Assembly (NCBI GenBank): GCA_013361015.1
Contig: JABWAN010000491.1
Span: 1 to 5,108, forward strand
Length of the DNA: 5,108 bases
Direction: 5' to 3'
Source of the DNA: Candidatus Zhuqueibacterota bacterium
GTDB lineage: Bacteria > Zhuqueibacterota > Zhuqueibacteria > Zhuqueibacterales > Zhuqueibacteraceae
In this document: positions 1 to 5,108 of the stretch, in pieces
Position numbering within the stretch: position 1 is the stretch's first letter
Layout of the letters: every line of letters starts with the position of its first letter
Translations under genes and position numbers: made by a program
The notes under the pieces: model-generated
What the model was told of the DNA's origin: nothing
Seen by the model: the letters and a program-made list of their open reading frames with translations, nothing else
Databases searched by the model: none

Positions 1-1043
1 CTTTTAGGAAGCAATTGCTCATCGGCATTTGGAACGTGCCCGATTGGATGGTGAGCGATCCCGCAAAAAAAGATCATCGCCGCCTGCCGCGCACGCGCTA
101 TGCGGAATTTGCCGAATCGGTCGCAGCTTATCTGCTGTGGGCGCGTGCGCGGCGCGGCGTTGAGATTCGCGAAATCGTTTTGGCGAATGAGCCGGACGGT
201 ACGTACCTCGAGTATTCGCCGGAAGAGCTGCGCGAGGTGATCAAAACCGTGGGCGCGAAATTCGCGCGCGAAGGCCTCGCCACGAAGATCGTCGCGCCGG
301 ATTTGGCTTCACCTTATTTTGATCCCGACCTTTGGATAACGACCTTGCTTGCCGATTCAGTTGCGGCTTCCTATTTGAGCGCGATTTCTTACCACACGTA
401 TTACGTGGAGGACAATCCGGACGTGTGGAACGCGAAGTTTGCGCGTATCGCCGAGCTTGCGGCGCGAAAAAAACTGGAAGTCTATTATACCGAGATCGGC
501 ACGACGCCGTGGAATATTCCAAACACTTCCTGGCCGTGGGCGTTTGATTGCGCGCAGAGGTGGCATAATGCGCTCACATGGGGCAACGCGAGTTTGGGTT
601 ATCAATGGGCGCTCCTGGGAAGAGATTACGTCGTGAATCCCGATGCGAGCCGCAATCCTATCTTCTATGTGCTGGCGCAATTCTTCCAGCATATTCCCGT
701 CGGTGCGGTGCGCGTTGCGGCGCATGCGAGTCACCGCGATCTGCTCGTGAGCGCGTTTCATCACGCCGAAACCCAGCGCGCGCAGGTTATTTTCATTAAC
801 CGCGCCGCGATGAATTTGGAAGTGAACGTGGATTCGAATAACTTGCCTCTGCAAACTCTGGAGGCGTACCGCACTTCACAAAGTGAAAAGCATATTCGCG
901 TTGCGGTTGAGCAGATTGTCGGTCAACACTTTCGTTTGTACCTTCCCTCCTTTTCAATCACCACTGTGACGGGAACGACGGCAACGAGGCAGGACTCCAT
1001 TCCGCCCGCGCCGCCGCAAGAGGTGATAATCAAAGAGAATTGA
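1..1043 (+). CDS. GH30-like glycoside hydrolase, C-terminal part (5' end outside window)
   Basis: This is probably a retaining beta-glycosidase of clan GH-A, closest in pattern to family GH30 (endo-xylanases, glucosylceramidases, beta-1,6-glucanases). The frame is open to the left edge (codons from base 3). The first possible start is a TTG at 15, but it lies inside the barrel, so the real start is upstream and roughly 100 or more residues are missing. Numbering from that TTG, WNVPDWM (6-12) resembles the GH30 'SPWSPPAWMK' strand. LANEPD has the likely acid/base Glu59 (bases 189-191). YYTEIG has the likely nucleophile Glu160 (492-494). Residues about 212-320 look like the GH30 C-terminal beta-sandwich: NPIFYVLAQFFQHIPVGAVRV, then VSAF, VIFINRAA and LPSFSITTVTG. 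The protein ends in a short proline-containing tail (about 325-342) with no type IX sorting domain, unlike the neighbour. GH39, GH79 or GH5-like families are less likely alternatives. Substrate and subfamily cannot be read from this fragment. Stop codon is TGA at 1041-1043. Confidence 0.5.
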   Translation, partial: FRKQLLIGIWNVPDWMVSDPAKKDHRRLPRTRYAEFAESVAAYLLWARARRGVEIREIVLANEPDGTYLEYSPEELREVIKTVGAKFAREGLATKIVAPDLASPYFDPDLWITTLLADSVAASYLSAISYHTYYVEDNPDVWNAKFARIAELAARKKLEVYYTEIGTTPWNIPNTSWPWAFDCAQRWHNALTWGNASLGYQWALLGRDYVVNPDASRNPIFYVLAQFFQHIPVGAVRVAAHASHRDLLVSAFHHAETQRAQVIFINRAAMNLEVNVDSNNLPLQTLEAYRTSQSEKHIRVAVEQIVGQHFRLYLPSFSITTVTGTTATRQDSIPPAPPQEVIIKEN

Positions 1044-1061
1044 AGCGCTTCGGGCTTTTTT
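1042..1061 (+). terminator. Possible weak hairpin plus T6 overlapping the GH30 stop codon
   Basis: A short AAGC (1043-1046) can pair with GCTT (1054-1057), and six T residues follow at 1056-1061. GAAGCGCTTC (1042-1051) is also a perfect palindrome. The stem is only about 4 bp with an internal mismatch, so this is a weak candidate. The stronger hairpin about 35 bp downstream probably does the main work. Confidence 0.5.
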
Positions 1062-1093
1062 GTTAATGAAACGTCTGAGAGCGCGACAACGAC

Positions 1094-1139
1094 AAACGCC
1101 GCTTGCTTTCAACCACGAGCAAGCGGCGTTTCGTTTTTT
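1094..1139 (+). terminator. Strong rho-independent terminator between convergent genes
   Basis: A perfect 14-bp inverted repeat, AAACGCCGCTTGCT (1094-1107) and AGCAAGCGGCGTTT (1118-1131), encloses a 10-nt loop. It is followed by CG and a run of six T (1134-1139). This is a classical intrinsic terminator for the plus-strand GH30 gene, 50 bp after its stop. On the minus strand the same stem lies about 33 bp after the large gene's stop, but the tail there (GTCGTTGTCG) is poor in T, so termination in that direction would be weaker or need other factors. A 7-bp inverted repeat, TTTTGCG (1136-1142) / CGCAAAA (1147-1153), overlaps the T-tract. Confidence 0.5.
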
Positions 1140-1163
1140 GCGCATTCGCAAAACGCGCAGGCA

Positions 1164-4100
1164 TCAGCGCATGAGCATCATCTGTTTCGTTTGCACGAAA
1201 CCTCCGGCTTGCATCCGATACAAATACATGCCGCTCGCAACATGTTCGCCCTGTTTGTTGATGCCGTTCCACACGACTTCATGTTGGCCGGCGTGGAGCG
1301 TGCCCGAAACCAGCGTCTTCACCAATGCGCCGCGCATGTCGTAAATCCTCAACGTGACTGCGCCCGGCGCGGCTTCGGGAAGAGTAAAGCGGATCGTCGT
1401 GCTCGGATTGAACGGGTTGGGATAATTCTGCGCCAGTTCATAGTTCATGACCGGCGCCGTTTGTTCGGGATTTTCTTTCGTTTCATCTTCAGCGGGATTT
1501 TCTTTGCCTGCCGTGCCGTTGACAGTATGATACAAGAGCGTCACCAGCTCTTCAACGATGATTTCTTTCGCGCTGATCGAGCCTTTGAAGAACATGCTCT
1601 TTTTGAGCGTGACTTTTTTGGCGGGAGCGATAACCGCCCCGAGAATTCTGGAGTTTTCGTCCAGCGTGACGTCGCCCATGCAATGGAACGTGACCCAGCT
1701 ACTACCGTTATCGCCGTAAGGCGTGATCGTCATTTCCGAAGCTTTTCGGAATTGCAGAGCAGCAGCGACGTTGATCTTCGCCGGCCCGTTTGTCGCATCG
1801 AGATTCAGCACGGCTTGATCTTTCACTTCAAGACTTTTGAAGAAATATTCGCCGCTCCGCAGGAACAGCGTGGCCTCGTTTTCCACGTTCACGTCGCCAT
1901 AATAGCCCGGCGCGAGACTGAGGCTTTTGTGTTTGCCGACCGTTACGTTCTTGCCGCTCGCCCAGAAAGAAAGCCTGGGCAACGTGACGCGCGCCACTGG
2001 AGTGTAGCCGCGCGCCGTGCCGTTGATAGTGGCATTGTTCTCCACCACCAGTTGGCCGCCGGACTTCACGTTGCCATTGATGGTGTTATACTTTTTGATC
2101 GTCGTTTTTCCCACCGTAGTGAGATTGCCCGTGTGCTTACTCGGAGCGCCGACGTCAAAGAGCAGCTCGTTGTTGGAATGAATATCTCCGATCGAGGACT
2201 TCTGGCCTTTGATTTGAATTTTATTATCAGCCAACAGAACATACGCGCTAGCTAAAGCTTGCCGCCCAATTCCCGCCAAGGCCACCGTTACCGGGTTCTC
2301 ATCCGCATCATTGCTCGTGAGGTTTAAGAGCGCGTTCTTCGAACCAACGCTGCCTGGATTGAAGCGCACCACTAGATTGCGCGTCGCTCCCGGCAAGAGC
2401 GTGAATGGTGCGCCGCCGCTTGCGATTGCAAACTCACTCGCGTGCGTGCCGGCCACGTTTGCGGCCGTCACTTGCAAGGCGGCGCTGCCGCTATTGCTCA
2501 CCACGAGCGTTTGCGTGGCATTGGCGCCGATAGTGACTTCACCAAAATCGAGCGCGACCGGATTCAATGCAATGTCCGGCGTCGCGAGAATCGGCAACGG
2601 GCTTTCATACGCGCCCACGTCCGGTGTGGTGGAAACCGGCTGCGGCCTCGCATTGCGTTCCGCGTCCTCCGCAGTGCCCAGCTCAATGCCCATCGCAATC
2701 GCCGGACTGTTATTTTGCAAATGAAGATTTTCGCCGCCCGCCAACGTGCTCACAAAGAGCGGATCAATGCCGGCCTTGGTATTCACACCCCAAGCCGTGA
2801 TCGCCGGTTGCAACGTTGTTTCCGTCACGCTGCCCGCGTTGAAGACGAGATTGTAGTCTTCGCTCGGCAACGGCGATGCCGCTGCGGCAATGGCCGCGTG
2901 CGTGCCGTCGGCGTAAAAGATATTGTTCTTGATCAACAGATCCGCGGAGACCAGCTTGGTGCGGATCATTTCAAAACCCGCTTTATAAAAAGTGTTATGA
3001 CGGATCGAAATATTGCGGCAGCCCGCGTCAACATAAATGCCCTGCTGCGCGCTGTTCATCATCACGTTGTTTTCGAAAACCACCTCCGTCGCGCCGATCA
3101 AGCGCACGCTTTCCTCGCCGGCCGTGCCGTTCATCACGTTGCGGCGAATGATAAAATTGCCGATCGTATTGCCGGTTTGCAGGTGCAAGCGCAGATGGCG
3201 CTTGTTGTTTAGAAAAGTATTGTCTTGAATGGTCACGCCACTGTATGAGGCCTGAAGAAATTCCAGCGCATCACTCGTGGGCAGCAATGAGATATTCTTG
3301 AACGTGTTCTTTTCCACAAGCGCGGTGTGCAAAGCCGAGCTGAAATTGATGCCGCGCTGGCCGCCCACAAAAGTGCAGTTGCGCACCGTCAAATCATTCG
3401 CGCCGAACACTTGCCAATTGTCCGCTTGCGCCGTGGTCTGATCGGAGGCCAGGCCGTCCACAATCAGATGATGGCTATTCACAATCGAAAGCGAAACCAT
3501 GCCCGCGGTTGCCGGTTGCAGTTTGGGAGCATGGCCGGGCGCCGCTTGAATCGTGAGATAATCCAAGTTTTGCACCAACACCGCGGTGGCCGAGCCGCTC
3601 GGATTCGTCAAACCGATTACGCTATACGTTCCGTTTTTCACATTGATGATCGAGCGCGCCGCGGCCGTGCCGCTGTTGACGTGTTCGAGCGCAAACTGGA
3701 GAGAGGCATACGCCGTTGCTTCACTGTTGCCGTCATTGGCGTCGCTGCCGTTGCTTTGATCGACCCATTTCGTCGTCGCAGTGCTCAACAAGCCCGTGAG
3801 CGCCGCGTACCACTTCGTCGCCATTTTTTCATCGCCGCCGTCATTGGGATGAACGCCGTCATACATGTCTTCATTCACGCTGAAGCCCGTCCATTGATCG
3901 ACCACGACCACCGGTGATTGCGGCGTGTGCTTCGTCGCCGCAAGGTTGGGAATGCGTTGGTTCAAATCCATAATCTCGGGCGCTTCATACATCGAAGGAA
4001 TAATTTGCGCGAGCGCAATCTTGATCGTGGGATTCACCGCACGCAAACTATCGATCACGCGACCCAGCTCGGCGATCGTTCCGCTGTTGCTTTGATATTG

Positions 4101-5108
4101 AAACACGTCGTTGCTGCCCAAATGAATCAGCGCGATTTCGGGACGATACGTTCTCGCCCAGCCGCCGAGGAAGCCGAGAATCTCGTCGGTGCGCCAACCC
4201 GAATGGCCTTCGTGATCCATATCGAAATCCGGATGCGGGGGCGGTCCGCCTTTGTTGAGATTCTGGCTGCCGACAAAATCGACATTGAAACCGCCGTTTT
4301 GCAGCATGAACCACAAAGGCCGGCGATAGCCGTCGTGATCGGTATACATTTGCGTGATCGAATCGCCGAGCGGCATAATCTTGATGGCATTGTTGGAGCC
4401 GCCGGTTTCCGGCGTCGCGCGTGAATTTTCATACGCACCCAAGTCTGGATTCGACGCCGCGGGCTGCGGTCGCGCGCCGTTGCCGATATCTTCGCTCACG
4501 CCCAAATCAACACCTGCGCCGAGGGCCGGGCTGCCATTCAACAAATGCAAATCTTCAATGTTGGCGACGGTGCTCACAAAGAGCGGATCGAGACCGGTCT
4601 TCGTATTTGCGCCAAAGCTTGTGATCGCGGGTTGCGTCGTCGTCTCCGTGTTGCTGCCGGTGTTGAAGATCAAATTATAGTCTTCACTCGGCAAGGAAGC
4701 CACTGCGGCCGCCAGCGCGGCGTGTGTGCCGTTGCCGTAAAAAATGTTGTTCTTGATCGCCATGTCCGCCGAGATGAGTTTGGTGCGAATCATTTCAAAG
4801 CCGGTCTGATAAAACGTGTTGTGGCTGACCGTGATGTTGCTGCAGCCGGCGTCGACATAAATGCCTTGCTGCGTGCTTTTCATCACCACATTGTTTTCGA
4901 TTGCGACATTCGCAGCGCCGATCAAACGCAGACTTTCTTCGCCGGTCGTACCGTTCATGAGATTGCGGCGAATGATAAAATTCTCGATCACATTGCCGGT
5001 TTGCTCGTGCAAGCGAATGTGGCGCTTGTTGTTCAGAAAAGTATTGTCCTGAATCGTCACGCCGCTGTATGACGCCTGCAGAAATTCGAGCGCATCGCTC
5101 GTGGCGAG
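1164..5108 (-). CDS. Large modular secreted protein: beta-helix, CE3-like SGNH esterase, beta-helix, HYDIN-like, DUF7305-like, T9SS sorting domain (5' end outside window)
   Basis: The frame is open through the right edge. The first in-frame start candidate is a GTG at 5058-5060, but it is not the start: the 16 codons upstream encode LATSDALEFLQASYSG, matching LPTSDALEFLQASYSG in the internal repeat. Residue numbers below count from that GTG codon (1298 to the stop at 1164-1166). Residues 1-211: beta-helix with Asn-rich PbH1-type turns (TIQDNTF, IRRNLM, IENNVV, VSHNTF, IKNNIF), ending in a choice-of-anchor-Q-like NGSPAL...DLGAYE. 226-425: SGNH esterase. 431-819: complete second beta-helix, opening with KWVDQSNGSDANDG and about nine turns. 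829-932: HYDIN/ASPM-like Ig domain (LDFGEVTIG, VVSNSGSAALQV, VRFNPGSVG). About 938-1178: beta-rich DUF7305-like domain. 1186-1203: acidic KENP linker. 1207-1298: FlgD-like/type IX sorting domain. The likely role is a cell-surface or released polysaccharide-active protein. The esterase assignment is well supported; the beta-helix substrate is unknown and no lyase catalytic residues were recognised. The signal peptide would be upstream of the window. Confidence 0.5.
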   Translation of the reverse strand, partial: LATSDALEFLQASYSGVTIQDNTFLNNKRHIRLHEQTGNVIENFIIRRNLMNGTTGEESLRLIGAANVAIENNVVMKSTQQGIYVDAGCSNITVSHNTFYQTGFEMIRTKLISADMAIKNNIFYGNGTHAALAAAVASLPSEDYNLIFNTGSNTETTTQPAITSFGANTKTGLDPLFVSTVANIEDLHLLNGSPALGAGVDLGVSEDIGNGARPQPAASNPDLGAYENSRATPETGGSNNAIKIMPLGDSITQMYTDHDGYRRPLWFMLQNGGFNVDFVGSQNLNKGGPPPHPDFDMDHEGHSGWRTDEILGFLGGWARTYRPEIALIHLGSNDVFQYQSNSGTIAELGRVIDSLRAVNPTIKIALAQIIPSMYEAPEIMDLNQRIPNLAATKHTPQSPVVVVDQWTGFSVNEDMYDGVHPNDGGDEKMATKWYAALTGLLSTATTKWVDQSNGSDANDGNSEATAYASLQFALEHVNSGTAAARSIINVKNGTYSVIGLTNPSGSATAVLVQNLDYLTIQAAPGHAPKLQPATAGMVSLSIVNSHHLIVDGLASDQTTAQADNWQVFGANDLTVRNCTFVGGQRGINFSSALHTALVEKNTFKNISLLPTSDALEFLQASYSGVTIQDNTFLNNKRHLRLHLQTGNTIGNFIIRRNVMNGTAGEESVRLIGATEVVFENNVMMNSAQQGIYVDAGCRNISIRHNTFYKAGFEMIRTKLVSADLLIKNNIFYADGTHAAIAAAASPLPSEDYNLVFNAGSVTETTLQPAITAWGVNTKAGIDPLFVSTLAGGENLHLQNNSPAIAMGIELGTAEDAERNARPQPVSTTPDVGAYESPLPILATPDIALNPVALDFGEVTIGANATQTLVVSNSGSAALQVTAANVAGTHASEFAIASGGAPFTLLPGATRNLVVRFNPGSVGSKNALLNLTSNDADENPVTVALAGIGRQALASAYVLLADNKIQIKGQKSSIGDIHSNNELLFDVGAPSKHTGNLTTVGKTTIKKYNTINGNVKSGGQLVVENNATINGTARGYTPVARVTLPRLSFWASGKNVTVGKHKSLSLAPGYYGDVNVENEATLFLRSGEYFFKSLEVKDQAVLNLDATNGPAKINVAAALQFRKASEMTITPYGDNGSSWVTFHCMGDVTLDENSRILGAVIAPAKKVTLKKSMFFKGSISAKEIIVEELVTLLYHTVNGTAGKENPAEDETKENPEQTAPVMNYELAQNYPNPFNPSTTIRFTLPEAAPGAVTLRIYDMRGALVKTLVSGTLHAGQHEVVWNGINKQGEHVASGMYLYRMQAGGFVQTKQMMLMR
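1167..1442 (-). other. C-terminal FlgD-like / type IX secretion (Por) sorting domain
   Basis: Residues 1207-1298 begin YELAQNYPNPFNPSTTIRF, followed by VTLRIYDMRGALVKTL, HEVVWNGINKQGEHVASGMYLYRM and a final strand ending KQMMLMR. This is the usual form of the C-terminal sorting domain that sends cargo through the type IX system across the outer membrane in FCB-group bacteria. In candidate phyla the same fold is also annotated as FlgD-like Ig. It supports an extracellular or surface location and a complete 3' end for the gene. No type IX machinery gene is in the window. Confidence 0.5.
2604..3284 (-). repeat. Internal duplication, copy B (second beta-helix, part matching copy A)
   Basis: This encodes residues 593-819. 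It is the partner of copy A at 4428-5108. The best kept stretches are TIQDNTFLNNKRH, QQGIYVDAGC, GFEMIRTKL and LPSEDYNL. Here the module is complete toward its N terminus (from about residue 431, base 3770), so it shows what the missing part of copy A should look like. After GAYE it leads into the HYDIN-like domain rather than an esterase. DNA differences include many synonymous changes, so this is not a recent or assembly-made copy. Confidence 0.5.
3786..4385 (-). other. SGNH/GDSL esterase domain, carbohydrate esterase family 3-like
   Basis: All SGNH blocks are visible in order. Block I is IMPLGDSIT with nucleophile Ser234 (bases 4359-4361). Block II is HEGHSGWRTDEI with oxyanion-hole Gly288. 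Block III is HLGSNDVF with Asn317. Block V is DGVHPN with Asp401 and His404. The IMPLGDSIT start, GYRRPLW, VDFVGSQN and DHEGHSGWR pattern is that of CE3-type acetylxylan esterases, which remove O-acetyl groups from polysaccharide. Block III has Ser where GTND is commonest; this should not affect catalysis. The domain sits between two duplicated beta-helix modules. Catalytic competence is inferred from motifs; the acetyl substrate is a family-level guess. Confidence 0.5.
4428..5108 (-). repeat. Internal duplication, copy A (first beta-helix, truncated by window edge)
   Basis: This encodes residues 1-211 plus 16 further in-frame codons to the window edge. It aligns without any gap to copy B at 2604-3284, at a constant offset of 1,824 bp (608 residues). 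By hand count 151 of 211 residues match (about 72%): about 77% over the first 150 and about 59% over the last 61. The similarity stops right after the shared GAYE, where this copy runs into the linker before the esterase. The repeat probably continues beyond the right edge. Confidence 0.5.

Noticed and set aside
15..17. TTG as the start codon of the GH30-like gene
   Set aside because: The frame is open upstream and the codon falls just before a conserved inner barrel strand. A protein starting here would lack a large part of the catalytic barrel.
1191..2255. Plus-strand open frame of 354 codons opposite the large gene
   Set aside because: It lies entirely antisense to well-recognised DUF7305-like and sorting domains. 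Its translation is Arg/His/Ala-rich with no recognisable domain, which is typical of a shadow frame in GC-rich codons.
2442..3212. Plus-strand open frame of 256 codons, with a similar one at 4545-5072
   Set aside because: The two resemble one another (e.g. GADHFKT/GANHFKA, VDINALLRA/VNINALLRA) only because they are antisense to the duplicated beta-helix. They are shadows, not a gene pair.
3327..4424. Consecutive plus-strand frames of 196 and 168 codons
   Set aside because: They are antisense to the esterase and the start of the second beta-helix, are Arg/His-rich, and show no motif or credible ribosome binding site.
5058..5060. GTG as the start codon of the large gene
   Set aside because: The frame stays open to the window edge, and the upstream codons encode a peptide matching the internal repeat, so this is an internal valine codon.
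2604..5108. Duplication as an assembly artefact or mobile repeat
   Set aside because: The copies differ at about 28% of residues and at many synonymous sites, have no terminal inverted repeats or transposase, and keep one continuous frame.

Overview
The window holds two convergent protein-coding genes, both cut by the window edges, separated by a 120-bp intergenic space with a strong hairpin terminator. The left gene (plus strand, ending at 1043) is the C-terminal part of a GH30-like glycoside hydrolase. The right gene (minus strand, from the right edge down to 1164) encodes more than 1,300 residues of a very large, modular, probably secreted protein. No RNA genes, CRISPR arrays, insertion sequences or origins are visible. 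No promoter or ribosome binding site can be assigned, because both 5' ends lie outside the window.

The large protein reads, from N to C terminus: a right-handed parallel beta-helix domain (N-terminal part missing) with a choice-of-anchor-Q-like end; an SGNH/GDSL esterase domain resembling carbohydrate esterase family 3; a second, complete beta-helix domain; a HYDIN/choice-of-anchor-D type Ig-like domain; a beta-rich domain resembling DUF7305/bactofilin-type repeats; a short acidic linker; and a C-terminal FlgD-like / type IX secretion (Por) sorting domain containing NYPNPFNPSTTIRF. The two beta-helix domains are gap-free duplicates, about 72% identical over 211 aligned residues at a constant offset of 608 residues (1,824 bp). 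The esterase lies between them.

Organism (inference): the C-terminal sorting domain is typical of the FCB group and related candidate phyla (Bacteroidota, Ignavibacteriota, Calditrichota, KSB1, Zixibacteria and similar). Moderate-to-high GC with GC-rich codon choice fits a KSB1/Calditrichota-like environmental lineage better than a typical AT-rich Bacteroidetes, but the phylum cannot be fixed from this window.

Working together (inference): a GH30-type hydrolase beside a secreted, surface-sorted protein with a CE3-like esterase and two beta-helix modules suggests a locus for breaking down an acetylated plant or algal polysaccharide such as xylan or pectin. The genes are convergent, so they are not one operon and the functional link rests on proximity alone. 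I do not see a wholly new system. The most unusual object is the beta-helix/esterase/beta-helix mosaic.
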